Assembly (NCBI GenBank): GCA_035545855.1
Contig: DASZXK010000016.1
Span: 1 to 64,000 of the forward strand
DNA from: DASZVB01 sp035545855
GTDB lineage: Bacteria > Myxococcota_A > Polyangia > Polyangiales > Polyangiaceae
DNA length: 64,000 nt
Reading direction: 5' to 3'
Shown here: positions 24,886 to 33,351 of the stretch, one piece after another
Numbering within the stretch: the first letter of the stretch is position 1
How the letters are laid out: every line of letters starts with the position of its first letter
Made by a program: the position numbers and the translations under genes
Notes under the pieces: generated by a model
Database searches by the model: none
What the model was told of the DNA's origin: nothing
What the model saw: the letters and a program-made list of their open reading frames with translations, nothing else

Positions 24886-24890
24886 AGCGA

Positions 24891-24907
24891 CCCGGAGCGC
24901 CTCCGGG
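24891..24907. terminator. Hairpin between convergent genes
   Basis: CCCGGAG (24891-24897), a three-base loop and CTCCGGG (24901-24907) form a perfect 7-bp stem filling the gap between the LysR-domain gene and the Pro/Ala/Lys-rich gene. There is no U-tract on either side, as is usual in this GC-rich window. Confidence 0.5.
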
Positions 24908-25807
24908 CTACTCCTCGTCGTCCGCGGGTTTCTTCTTCTTCTTGGTCGTCGTGGCCGACTGCTTGATGGCGTCGTCCAGGGAGAGGCTGGGCGCCGTGTC
25001 CTTCGGCTCCGCCTTCTCTTTCTTCGCCGGCTTCGCTTCGGCCTTGGGCGCGTCTTCTTCCGGAGCGCTCTTTTCTGCCTTCACGGGCGCGGGCTTGTCC
25101 TCGTCCGCGGGCGCTGCCTTCTTCGCGGGCGCCGCGTAGGCGACGCGACGAACGGCGGGAGCGGGCTTCGTCGCCGCCGGCTCGGGCTTCTCTGCTTTCG
25201 CAGGCGCCTCCGCCTTCGCGGGCTTCGAGTCCTCCGGTGCGTCGGCCTTCTCCGCCGCGGGCGGGTCGGCCTTCTCCGCGGCGGGCGCTGCCTGGGCTTC
25301 TTCCGCCGGGGCTCCCGGCGCGTTCGGCTTCGCGAGAGACGCTTCCGGCGCTCGCGTGGCGGACTGGACGAGCGCGTCGATCGAGCGCGGCGTGCCGAAC
25401 CCGGGCGAACCGAGCGCCTGCTCGAGCTTCAGGTATCCCGCGTCCTGGTTCATGGCGTGCGCGACGCCGAGGAAGACGTCGTTCCGGTACAGCGTCACGA
25501 TCAGGCCGAGCACGCCACCGCCGACGAGCAGCGCCGTGGCAGCCCTGCTCGGCTTCACGACGGGGACGGGGCGCGGGTGAGCGGAGGGCGCGGGCGGCGC
25601 GACGCTCGCGACGTGGGACGACGCGCTGGGCGGGGGCGGCGGGACGCTCCGGACGGGCGCTTCGGCGACCGCCTGCGGCGCGCTCGGCGGCACGCTCGGC
25701 ACCGCGCGCGACGGAGGAGCCGTGGACGGTCGTTTCTTGGCTGCGCCTGCGTTCGCGGTGCGCGCGAACTCCAGGAGATCGTTGTTCAGCGGCTCACGCG
25801 GTCTCAT
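24908..25807 (-). CDS. Pro/Ala/Lys-rich single-pass membrane protein
   Basis: A 299-residue protein with a Pro-rich cytoplasmic N-terminal third, one transmembrane helix (about 88-105, ATALLVGGGVLGLIVTLY), then a short globular stretch with NQDAGYLKLEQALGSPGFGT. A long Ala/Lys/Glu/Pro-rich tail ends in a Lys cluster (KKKKK). The low-complexity tail resembles periplasm-spanning or DNA/peptidoglycan-binding linkers. I recognise no family. ATG 25807 (MRPREPL) is chosen because upstream residues are shadow-like. It is divergent from the MotB-like gene. Confidence 0.7.
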   Translation of the reverse strand: MRPREPLNNDLLEFARTANAGAAKKRPSTAPPSRAVPSVPPSAPQAVAEAPVRSVPPPPPSASSHVASVAPPAPSAHPRPVPVVKPSRAATALLVGGGVLGLIVTLYRNDVFLGVAHAMNQDAGYLKLEQALGSPGFGTPRSIDALVQSATRAPEASLAKPNAPGAPAEEAQAAPAAEKADPPAAEKADAPEDSKPAKAEAPAKAEKPEPAATKPAPAVRRVAYAAPAKKAAPADEDKPAPVKAEKSAPEEDAPKAEAKPAKKEKAEPKDTAPSLSLDDAIKQSATTTKKKKKPADDEE

Positions 25808-26017
25808 CGGCGTTCTCTCGGGGTTCGGGTTCGGTTCGGGCCTGCGCCGCCCGGTGACCGGCTCCGGAACCGGATGATAGCAGCCGGCGAACGCTCGCGC
25901 GGCCACTGGAAAATTCCTCCGGAGCGGCAGAACGCCGCTCCCGTCCCGTCGTCGCGTCGCCGTTTGCTATCGTCCCGCCCCGCGGCGGCGGACGCGGGAA
26001 GGAAGCGGGACTCACCG

Positions 26018-26728
26018 ATGGCCAAGCGCAACGTAAAATGGGCGGAAGACCCCGACGACGCTCCGCACTCTCTGGGAGGCAACGTGACTACGGAATCGAA
26101 AGGTCGGTGGCTCGGAGGCGTGCTCATCGTGGCGGTCACGTTCGCGGCGGCGTACTACCTCCCGCTGCATCGAACCCACTCTCGCCTCGTCACCGAGTAC
26201 GGCGCGCTCGCCGAGCGCGCGACCGCGGTGGAGAAGGAGCTCGCCACCGCCCGCGCGGAGGCCGCCGCGGCCACGGAGAAGGCGGCTTCGCTCGCGAGGT
26301 CCCGGAAGACGGAGGACACGCAGAAGCAGAAGCACGAAAAGCTCATCGACGCCGTCTACTCGGACGTGGACGGGAAGCTCGGCGCGGACAGCGGGCTTTC
26401 GGCTCGGAAGAAGGACGACGGCGTCGTCGTGCGCCTGGACGGCGCGTCGCTGAAGGCCGTCCGTGACCACGTCGAGGTCGCTGCCCCCGCGGCGAAGGCG
26501 CTCTGCGCCGTGGCGGCCGACGTGACGAGCGACCTCCGCGTGACGGTCACGTCCTCGGGGGCGGGGAAGGGCTCGAAGAGCCCATGGGAATCGTCGTCGG
26601 ATCGTGCGGCGGCGGTCGCCCGGGTGCTGGCCGACAAGTGCGGCCTCGTTTCCGATCGCCTCTCCACCGCCGCGCGCGTGGGCGGAGACGGCAGCGTGGA
26701 GATCCGGGTCGAGTCGAACGATCGGTGA
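26018..26728 (+). CDS. MotB/OmpA-like membrane protein
   Basis: A 236-residue protein with one N-terminal helix (about 31-50, WLGGVLIVAVTFAAAYYL), a coiled coil (about 58-105, rich in Ala/Glu/Lys heptads) and a C-terminal domain (about 108-236). The latter has the OmpA/MotB order: a GVVVRLDGASL strand, a long helix, DLRVTVTSS, then SSSDRAAAVARVLADKCGLV and GDGSVEIRVES. The usual GHTD stretch is replaced by SSGAGKG, so peptidoglycan binding may be weakened. Topology is that of MotB-type stators or Tol-Pal-like tethers. No MotA/ExbB partner is adjacent. It converges on a lipoprotein gene with 15 bases between. Confidence 0.65.
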   Translation: MAKRNVKWAEDPDDAPHSLGGNVTTESKGRWLGGVLIVAVTFAAAYYLPLHRTHSRLVTEYGALAERATAVEKELATARAEAAAATEKAASLARSRKTEDTQKQKHEKLIDAVYSDVDGKLGADSGLSARKKDDGVVVRLDGASLKAVRDHVEVAAPAAKALCAVAADVTSDLRVTVTSSGAGKGSKSPWESSSDRAAAVARVLADKCGLVSDRLSTAARVGGDGSVEIRVESNDR

Positions 26729-26743
26729 GCCTGCCGCCGCGGC

Positions 26744-27394
26744 TCACGGGAAGCACGGCGCGAACGGAAACCCGCATCCGCACGTGTCGTTCTGCTGACA
26801 GCACGCCTTGTAGATCGGATCGCCCGGGCAGGTCGGGCACTGGCTCGCGACGCATTTCGCCGGAGCCCCGCCCGCGCCCTGTCCGCCGCCGCTGCCGGTC
26901 GCGTTCGGCTCGCAGACGTCGCCGTTTCGGGTCGTCTCGTTCACGCAGTCGAAGTCGCACGTCGTGCCGGTGCACTTTCCGACCGCGTTGTCCGGCGGCG
27001 CGGGGCACGGGGCGCAGGATTCCGGCGCGCAGCCGTTCCCCGGCCCCACCTTCAGACAGATGCCATAGCAGCACTTCTCGTCCGGCTGACACGCCGGGCA
27101 CGCGCCCGCGTCGAGGTTCGGGAAGCCGCCTGCCGCGGGGATCCCTCCGGATCCCGGAGCGCCACCGGTGGCGCTCCCGCCAGCCGAGCCGCCTCCGCCC
27201 CCGGACTCGCCGGCCGTTCCGCCCGTCGTCGCGGAACCGGAACTGCCGGCCTTCCCCGTGCCCGGCTTTCGCCCGCCCGCGGACTCCTCCACGTAGACCC
27301 CGTCGATGCCCAGCGCGGAGGTGCAGCCGCTTCCGAGGAGCGCCGGCCCGACGAGGAGCGCGACGAGTCGCCAGGGCGAAGGACGAAAGGCCAC
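26744..27394 (-). CDS. Cys-rich lipoprotein with Gly-rich linker
   Basis: A 216-residue lipoprotein: signal peptide with lipobox LGSGC, a Gly/Ser/Ala linker (about 40-90) and a C-terminal region with some twenty cysteines. Two similar stretches, CPACQPDEKCCYGIC and CPTCPGDPIYKACC, suggest paired disulfide knots. The protein ends soon after the final CGCGFPFAPC. I recognise no named domain. It is divergent from the EF-G gene across 113 bases; the pairing with EF-G is positional only. Confidence 0.75.
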   Translation of the reverse strand: MAFRPSPWRLVALLVGPALLGSGCTSALGIDGVYVEESAGGRKPGTGKAGSSGSATTGGTAGESGGGGGSAGGSATGGAPGSGGIPAAGGFPNLDAGACPACQPDEKCCYGICLKVGPGNGCAPESCAPCPAPPDNAVGKCTGTTCDFDCVNETTRNGDVCEPNATGSGGGQGAGGAPAKCVASQCPTCPGDPIYKACCQQNDTCGCGFPFAPCFP

Positions 27395-27507
27395 TATTTC
27401 ACAGTGTAGCCCACCAATAACTCCCGGGAAATCTTCCCTTCTTCCCGGCGCGACGCCGTTTCTCTCCTTCCCTCTGGGGCGCCATTTCGGTAAAGGGCCG
27501 CACAGCC

Positions 27508-29643
27508 ATGGCGACCCGCATTCCCCTAGAGCGCATCCGCAACATCGGTATCTCCGCCCACATCGACTCGGGCAAGACGACGCTGACGGAGCGCATCCTC
27601 TTCTACACCGGCCGCATCCACCGCATCCACGAGGTGCGCGGCAAGGACGGCGTCGGCGCGAAGATGGACTCGATGGAGCTCGAGCGCGAAAAGGGCATCA
27701 CCATCCAGTCTGCCGCGACGTACTGCGTGTGGAAGGGCTCGAAGGAGCAGTTCGAGGACTACAACGTCAACATCATCGACACGCCCGGCCACGTCGACTT
27801 CACCATCGAAGTCGAGCGGGCGCTCCGCGTGCTCGACGGCGCAATCCTAGTCCTCGACTCCGGCAAGGGCGTCCAGAGCCAGTCGATCACGGTCGACAAG
27901 CAGATGAAGCGGTACCGCGTGCCGCGCATCGCGTTCGTCAACAAGATGGACAACCCCGGCGCGAACTACGAGCGCGTCGCGGACATGCTGAAGGAGAAGC
28001 TCGGGCACCACCCCGTGAAGCTCCAGGTGCCGATCGGCGCCGAAGACAAGTTCGAGGGCATCATCGACGCCATCACGAAGAAGGCGTGGTGGTTCGACGG
28101 CGACAACGGCGAGGTGCTCCGCGAAGGGCCCATCCCGGCCGACCTCGTCGCCCGCGTGGACGAGGCCCGGAACGAGATCATCCAGCAAGTCGCCGACGTG
28201 GACGACGAGCTCGCCGAGAAGTTCCTGAACGAGGAGCCCGTCTCGGACGACGAGCTCCGTGCGGCCGTCCGCCGGGCGACTCTCGCGCTCAAGATGACGC
28301 CCGTGATGTGCGGCTCCGCCTTCAAGAACAAGGGCGTCCAGCTCCTCTTGGACGGCGTCGTGTTCTACCTCCCGAACCCGAAGGAGGTCGTGAACGAGGG
28401 CCACGACCAGTCCAAGAACGAGGAGAAGGTCGTGCTGGATTCGGACCCGAGCAAGCCGTTCGTCGGCCTCGCGTTCAAGCTCCAGCAGGACAAATACGGT
28501 CAGCTCACGTACTTCCGCGTCTACCAGGGCTCGGTCACGGCGGGCGACACCATCATCAACACGTCGAACCAGCACCGGAAGGTGCGGGTACCCCGCATGT
28601 TCCGCATGCACTCCGACGAGCGCGAGGAGATCGAGGTCGCGCAGTGCGGCGACATCGTCGCGATCTACGGCGTGGAGGCGAGCTCCGGCGAGACCTTCAC
28701 GGACGGCAAGGTCGACATCACGATGACGTCCATGCACGTCCCGGCGGCCGTCATCTCGCTCGCCGTCGCGCCGAAGGACCGCTCCGCGGAGACCAACTTC
28801 TCCAAGGCGCTGAACCGCTTCACGAAGGAAGACCCGACCTTCCGCGTGCACCAGGACGAAGAGTCCCAGCAGACGATCATCAGCGGCATGGGCGAGCTCC
28901 ACCTCGACATCTACATGGAGCGCATGCGCCGCGAGTACAACTGCGACGTCGTCGCCGGGAAGCCCCAGGTGGCCTACCGCGAGACGATCTCGCAGCGGTC
29001 CGAGATCGCGTACACGCACAAGAAGCAGACCGGCGGCTCCGGTCAGTTCGCGCGCGTCGTCGGCTTCATGGAGCCGCTCCCGGCCGACGCCGTGGAGACG
29101 TACGAGTTCGTGGACGAGATCGTCGGCGGGTCCATTCCGCGCGAGTTCATTCCCGCGTGCGACAAGGGCTTCAGGGAAGGAATCAAGAAGGGGAGCCTCA
29201 TCGGCTTCCCCGTCGTCGGCGTTCGCTGCACCGTGAACGACGGCCAGTTCCACGCGGTCGACTCCTCCGAGCAGGCGTTCCGCACGGCGGCGCTCATGGG
29301 CTTCCGCGAGGCGTACATGGGCGCGAAGCCCATCATCCTCGAGCCCATCATGAAGGTCGAAGTGGAAGCTCCGAAGGAGTTCCAGGGCGGCGTCGTCGGG
29401 CAGGTGAACCAGCGCCGCGGCGTCATCCTGGACACGACGACCGACGAGAACGTGACGATCGTCGCCGAGGTGCCGCTGAACACCATGTTCGGCTACTCGA
29501 CGGACCTCCGCTCCGCCACGCAGGGCAAGGGCAACTTCACGATGGAGTTCGCCCGCTACGCGCCCGTGCCGAAGCAGGAGCAGGAGGAGATGATCAAGAA
29601 GTACAAGGAGAAGCTCGCCGCCGAGGCCGCCGGCCGGAAGTGA
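27508..29643 (+). CDS. fusA: Elongation factor G, spd/mitochondrial-like type
   Basis: A 711-residue ribosomal translocase GTPase. G1 is AHIDSGKTT (17-25), the effector region has RGITIQ-type sequence (KGITIQSAATY), G3 is DTPGHVD and G4 is NKMD. Domains II-V follow in order, to the C-terminal beta-alpha-beta fold. The Ser in HIDSGKT (classical EF-G has A), the IHEVRGKDGVGAKMDSMELE segment and overall length place it with the spirochaete/delta EF-G1 group related to mitochondrial EF-G1. It stands alone, away from the str operon (rpsL, rpsG, tuf), consistent with that subfamily. Bacteria with this type commonly carry a second EF-G; none is in the window. Confidence 0.95.
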   Translation: MATRIPLERIRNIGISAHIDSGKTTLTERILFYTGRIHRIHEVRGKDGVGAKMDSMELEREKGITIQSAATYCVWKGSKEQFEDYNVNIIDTPGHVDFTIEVERALRVLDGAILVLDSGKGVQSQSITVDKQMKRYRVPRIAFVNKMDNPGANYERVADMLKEKLGHHPVKLQVPIGAEDKFEGIIDAITKKAWWFDGDNGEVLREGPIPADLVARVDEARNEIIQQVADVDDELAEKFLNEEPVSDDELRAAVRRATLALKMTPVMCGSAFKNKGVQLLLDGVVFYLPNPKEVVNEGHDQSKNEEKVVLDSDPSKPFVGLAFKLQQDKYGQLTYFRVYQGSVTAGDTIINTSNQHRKVRVPRMFRMHSDEREEIEVAQCGDIVAIYGVEASSGETFTDGKVDITMTSMHVPAAVISLAVAPKDRSAETNFSKALNRFTKEDPTFRVHQDEESQQTIISGMGELHLDIYMERMRREYNCDVVAGKPQVAYRETISQRSEIAYTHKKQTGGSGQFARVVGFMEPLPADAVETYEFVDEIVGGSIPREFIPACDKGFREGIKKGSLIGFPVVGVRCTVNDGQFHAVDSSEQAFRTAALMGFREAYMGAKPIILEPIMKVEVEAPKEFQGGVVGQVNQRRGVILDTTTDENVTIVAEVPLNTMFGYSTDLRSATQGKGNFTMEFARYAPVPKQEQEEMIKKYKEKLAAEAAGRK

Positions 29644-29677
29644 GCCGAAGAGACGCGGGGGGTAGCCCGGCGAACCG

Positions 29678-29705
29678 GAACGGCGCGCTCCGCAGCGCGC
29701 CGTTC
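29678..29705 (+). terminator. Strong terminator hairpin after EF-G
   Basis: GAACGGCGCGCT (29678-29689) and AGCGCGCCGTTC (29694-29705) form a perfect 12-bp stem with a four-base loop, 34 bases after the EF-G stop. No U-run follows. It lies between convergent genes and can serve both. Confidence 0.7.
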
Positions 29706-29721
29706 GTCGCTTCCCGACCGG

Positions 29722-30018
29722 TCACCCTTCTCGACAGTCCGCGGCGGCGTCCCCGCACAGCCGCTCGTACGTGGACAGGCGCTCCGGGCCGTCCGCCCCG
29801 TGCGCGTCACGGACGGCCCGCCTGGCGTCGTCGTTCATGTTGCAGGGCGTGGCGTCGGGCTGGACGGACCACGCCGCGTTCCGATCCTCGAAGGCGTTCG
29901 CCTCCCAGGCGTCCTGGAGCGCGAGCCCGGCTCTCTCCGCGTTCTGGTGGCACGTGTCCGTGTTTCCTCCGCACGCCACGGCCGAGAGCCCGATCCCCCA
30001 AAGATACCCCATCTTCAT
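29722..30018 (-). CDS. Small secreted Cys-containing protein
   Basis: A 98-residue protein. A short hydrophobic start (GYLWGIGLSAVAC) ends in a Cys with a weak lipobox (AVAC), followed by CGGNTDTC and an acidic helical body with four more cysteines. Likely a periplasmic or outer-membrane lipoprotein. Codon usage matches its neighbours, and the termination hairpin beyond its stop supports a real gene. I do not recognise a family. Confidence 0.6.
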   Translation of the reverse strand: MKMGYLWGIGLSAVACGGNTDTCHQNAERAGLALQDAWEANAFEDRNAAWSVQPDATPCNMNDDARRAVRDAHGADGPERLSTYERLCGDAAADCREG

Positions 30019-30072
30019 GCTCGGAATTCTACGGCGCGATGCCCGGCGCGCCAGGAAGGTGCGGCGTCCCCG

Positions 30073-30759
30073 TCACCACCAGTCGCGCTCCTCGGGCGGA
30101 GAGGGGTGTTCCTCGTGTTTCGTGCTCGGCGACGGGCGGACGGCGACCTTCAGGGCCGCGGCGTATCGCGGGAGGCCGATCGCGCTCCCGCCCTCGCAGG
30201 TCCAGTCCGCCGAGGCGCAGTCCCAGCCGTCCTTCGCCTGGGAGAGCGCTCCCGTCGAATACAGAGCGAGCTTCGTGCCGGCGCGCGGCCGGCACGGCTC
30301 GACGCCGTGGTCGGGCACCGGATCGTCGATGACGTAGCCCACGACGGTGTCCCCGAGGGACTCCCCCCGGCAATAGAGCTTCGCCGCGGCCGCCGCGCCG
30401 TTCGAGAAGCCGTGGACGACGACGCGCCCGCACGCGGCGTCCGTCGTCGCTCGGACGACGATCGCGCGGACCTCGGCGAGTCGCGCCGCGGGGAAGTACA
30501 CCCACTGGCGGCCGCTCCAGCCGACGTCGTTGCCGGCAGGGCGGAGGTGAGTGACGTCCCCGACCACGGTGGCCGGCGCGCCACTGCCGCCCTTTCCGTG
30601 GAGGTGCACGACGCACTTCTTCCCCGACGTCGGGAGCTTCGCGGGGGGCGAGTCGGGCACGACGTCCGGGACGAACGGGGAAGGCTTGCGCTCGCACGCG
30701 ACGAGCGCGAGCCCGGCGAGGGCGACCGCCGCGGAGAGAGACGAAACCCACCGGTTCAT
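30073..30759 (-). CDS. Lipoprotein with alpha/beta-hydrolase-like core
   Basis: A 228-residue lipoprotein (lipobox LVAC). The mature part begins with a strand and HLHGKGGSG, an oxyanion-type loop. It continues with VVVHGFSNGAAAAAKLYC, where GFSNG is a nucleophile elbow (GxSxG), then IDDPVPDHGVEPC, and ends in a charged tail. The layout fits a small envelope-anchored serine hydrolase. The catalytic His near the C-terminus is not obvious (KHEEHP is a candidate), so activity is uncertain. It follows the 98-residue gene at 30770-31066 by 10 bases. Confidence 0.7.
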   Translation of the reverse strand: MNRWVSSLSAAVALAGLALVACERKPSPFVPDVVPDSPPAKLPTSGKKCVVHLHGKGGSGAPATVVGDVTHLRPAGNDVGWSGRQWVYFPAARLAEVRAIVVRATTDAACGRVVVHGFSNGAAAAAKLYCRGESLGDTVVGYVIDDPVPDHGVEPCRPRAGTKLALYSTGALSQAKDGWDCASADWTCEGGSAIGLPRYAAALKVAVRPSPSTKHEEHPSPPEERDWW

Positions 30760-30769
30760 GGCACCCGTC

Positions 30770-31066
30770 TCAACCGACGCCGAGGTCCCTTCGGCGGATC
30801 CGGACGAACCGGACCGGCACGGACGCCGCCGTCGCGACCGCGACGTTGTTGGAACCCGTGTCCCGCACGAGGCGATCGACGAGCTCGACGCGGCTCTTCG
30901 CGAGCGCGAGCGCGGCCTCCCACGTCTTTTCCCGGACGAGGACGCAGATGTCCCGTCCCTCCCGGTATCCGATGACGAACTCGCCGTTTTCGTGCTGGAC
31001 GGACGCGCGCGTCGCCCGGCCGAGCAAGCGCCCGACCTCCACGAACATGGAATCCACGACGGCCAC
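30770..31066 (-). CDS. Hypothetical small protein
   Basis: A 98-residue protein with a GTG start; an in-frame ATG at 31048 is possible. It shows mixed beta/alpha character with ENGEFVIGYREGRDICVLVR as a central hairpin. No signal peptide or Cys pattern. It lies 10 bases upstream of the hydrolase-like lipoprotein gene, so the two are probably one operon. Family not recognised. Confidence 0.55.
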   Translation of the reverse strand: MAVVDSMFVEVGRLLGRATRASVQHENGEFVIGYREGRDICVLVREKTWEAALALAKSRVELVDRLVRDTGSNNVAVATAASVPVRFVRIRRRDLGVG

Positions 31067-31103
31067 GGGACGAGGGTAGGGCGACCCGAGCCGGGTGTCA
31101 CAC

Positions 31104-31120
31104 CGTTCGCGACGCGAACG
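31104..31120 (-). terminator. Inverted repeat after the secreted-protein gene
   Basis: CGTTCG (31104-31109) and CGAACG (31115-31120) flank a five-base loop in the 91-base gap downstream of the gene ending at 31158. A weak terminator or spacer element is the likeliest reading. Confidence 0.3.
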
Positions 31121-31157
31121 ATGCGTCGGACGGAAGAGGGAGCCTTCGTCGGGCTCT

Positions 31158-32351
31158 TCAGTCCGAGACGGGCGTGCGCGTGCAGTTCTGATCGTGCCAG
31201 TTGATCCGGGCGCCGCCCTCGATCATCTCGAAATCGCTCGGCTGGAGGTCGCCGAGGTCCGAGCCGCCGATCTGGTCGGAGGCGCTCGTCGTGGCCGAGA
31301 CGTAGATGTTGCCGCCGTCGGCGAGGAACATGCCGTACTTCTGGAGGGCCTTCGCGACGGTGCGGGCGGCGTCGTTCGGGAGCGACGCGAGATCGTAGTC
31401 CGCGCGCAGGCGGAGCCTCGAGCCGTACGGGAGCGTGTCGGGACCGCCGGAGGGGCCGCCGATGTGCGTCGCGGGATGGACGTACACGTCGGACCGGATC
31501 CGGTTGTTCGAGATCGTGAACCGGAGCGCGTGCTTCACCTCGCCGGCGGCGAGCTCCTCGGACGTGAGCAGCAGCGGCGCGATCGGCATGTCGCCCGCGT
31601 CCGCGCCGTTGCAGCCGTCGCCGCGGGAGAAATCCGGGGGATCCTTCGGCGCCCAGTAGTCCTTCGTGAGATCCCACACGACGAGACAGGAGCCCGTGAA
31701 GTCGCCGCCCGTCGCCATCCCGCCCGTGACGTCGGCCTGGTAGAGCTCGTAGAGACGGGTTCCCTGGAACACCAGCAGGTGACAGTCCCCGCCGCTGCAG
31801 GCGTAGTCGTCGGCGCCCTCCGTCTTTCCGCCCGGGACGAGCGGGATGGGGGCCGTGTCGCAATCGGGGAGCGCGCCGGGATCCTGGGTGAAGGCCCGCC
31901 GCGGAACGCTCGGATCGGCGACGTTGATCTCGAACGAGAAGTCGACGCCGAGCGTCTGCCGCTTCCCCGGGTCCCCCCAGGCGCTCGCCTGGAGAGCGTC
32001 CAGGATCATCTTCGACTCCGAGTCGACCGCGGCGCCCGAGATGTCCTGGTAGAAGACCGAGGTCGGCGCGAGCCGGGTTCCGGTGGTGCCAGGCGTTCCG
32101 CCATCGCCGTTTCCGGAGCCGCCGCTCCCGCTGCCCGTGCCGCCGCTGGACGCGCCACCGCCCGAGCTTCCGTTTCCCGCGCCTCCGTTTCCGGAGCCTG
32201 CGTTCGCGGCGCCGCCGTCTCCTGCGCCGCCGTTCCCGGAGCCACCGGTCGCGGCAGCGGTTCCGCCTCCGCTGTCCGAGCTGCCACAGGCCGTGGCTCC
32301 GGAGACCGAGAGGATCGCTAGCGCGCTCGCGAGGGTGAGTGTTCGGGTCAT
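31158..32351 (-). CDS. Secreted lipoprotein, actinobacterial-type C-terminal family
   Basis: A 397-residue lipoprotein (lipobox GATAC) with a Gly/Ser/Asn linker of about 65 residues. The body (about 95-397) contains LPYGSRLRLRADYDLASLP followed by LQKYGMFLADGG. That signature is shared with a large unnamed family of secreted proteins in actinobacteria and other soil bacteria (general form RLRLKAS-x-DIS ... LKKYGMILADNGS), sometimes linked to carbohydrate-active enzymes. It also has DYACSGGDCHLLVFQGTRLY and HPATHIGG. The biochemical role of that family is not established to my knowledge. A surface-exposed, possibly glycan-binding role is inference. Confidence 0.75.
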   Translation of the reverse strand: MTRTLTLASALAILSVSGATACGSSDSGGGTAAATGGSGNGGAGDGGAANAGSGNGGAGNGSSGGGASSGGTGSGSGGSGNGDGGTPGTTGTRLAPTSVFYQDISGAAVDSESKMILDALQASAWGDPGKRQTLGVDFSFEINVADPSVPRRAFTQDPGALPDCDTAPIPLVPGGKTEGADDYACSGGDCHLLVFQGTRLYELYQADVTGGMATGGDFTGSCLVVWDLTKDYWAPKDPPDFSRGDGCNGADAGDMPIAPLLLTSEELAAGEVKHALRFTISNNRIRSDVYVHPATHIGGPSGGPDTLPYGSRLRLRADYDLASLPNDAARTVAKALQKYGMFLADGGNIYVSATTSASDQIGGSDLGDLQPSDFEMIEGGARINWHDQNCTRTPVSD

Positions 32352-32440
32352 GTTCCGAGCGTAATGGAGGCTGCGCCCGATCCGGATCGCCGAAAATACA
32401 TCTGGCCGCGCGGGCGTTTTTCGCTCCCCGGCGGGGGCGC

Positions 32441-33187
32441 TCAGTTGTCTTGCTGGTGGAGGGCCCGCTGCGCGATCCGCTCGGCGCGCTGGAGGTCGTC
32501 CCGGCGGAAGGCGTGACCCGGACGGGAGAGCTCGAGCATCCCGCGGAGGCTCCGTCCGACGAACACGGGGACCATCGCCGCTCCTCCGACGTCGGCGCCC
32601 GCGGACTCGAAGCGCTGTGCGAGCACGTCGCCGGGGAGGCCGAATGACGAGCCGAAGAAGCCGTCCTCCGCCGTCCCGAAGAGCGAGCCGAAGATCGGCC
32701 GACCCATGCACGCCGACCGGAGCACGAGGTCGTCGCCGGGAAGCTCCTGATCGAGGACGCGATCGGAGATGGACCCGAGCGCGGCTCGGGTCACGAGCGT
32801 CCGCACGCCGGGTTCGCGCGCGTGGAACATCGCGCTCTCCGCCCCGGTGACGAGCATCGCGGTGCGGGTGAAGTGGTGATACACGTCGTCGCGATCCCGG
32901 CAGAGGACGCTCTCGAGCTCGACCTCGGCGATTTCCTCCGGGTCCGGGACCATCAATCGCGGCCGGTTCCTCCGGTGCATCGCTGCGATTTCCCGGACGG
33001 CGCCGAGACCACGCCAGGTGCCCTCGGTCGGACACACGCTGCACTGGTCGGGGATCGCGCCCTCGGCGACCCCTCGCTTCAATAGGTTCGTGACGACGGG
33101 CCCGACGGTGACTTCACCGTTCGAGACGAACCAGAGCGGCGCGGGATTTGGCCTGATGACGCTGAAGAACTGGGGCTGGGAAGACAT
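32441..33187 (-). CDS. GYF_2-like plus GAF-like signalling protein
   Basis: A 248-residue cytoplasmic protein. Residues about 12-65 (LWFVSNGEVTVGPVVTNLL, then VCPTEGTWRGLGAVREI) match the GYF_2/DUF4339 fold seen at protein interaction sites. The remaining two thirds resemble a GAF domain (LVTGAESAMFHAR, a central helix and MVPVFVGRSLRGMLELSR). No output domain is attached. ATG 33187 is used; ATG 33214 would add nine residues. It is divergent from the PP2C phosphatase gene across about 165 bases, suggesting a shared signalling role. Confidence 0.7.
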   Translation of the reverse strand: MSSQPQFFSVIRPNPAPLWFVSNGEVTVGPVVTNLLKRGVAEGAIPDQCSVCPTEGTWRGLGAVREIAAMHRRNRPRLMVPDPEEIAEVELESVLCRDRDDVYHHFTRTAMLVTGAESAMFHAREPGVRTLVTRAALGSISDRVLDQELPGDDLVLRSACMGRPIFGSLFGTAEDGFFGSSFGLPGDVLAQRFESAGADVGGAAMVPVFVGRSLRGMLELSRPGHAFRRDDLQRAERIAQRALHQQDN

Positions 33188-33351
33188 GGCTGGGCTCAGT
33201 CCGCGATTCTCCATCACGGCCCGCCGGCCTGCCCAGTTTCGGGGTGAGGATGAGCCGGGGTGTGGCGGTGATGACCGTTTACGCCCCGGCCGGCGCGCCC
33301 GTGGCAACTCCATGAGTGATTCCGGGGAGGAGGCGTTCTACCGTCGCCAGC

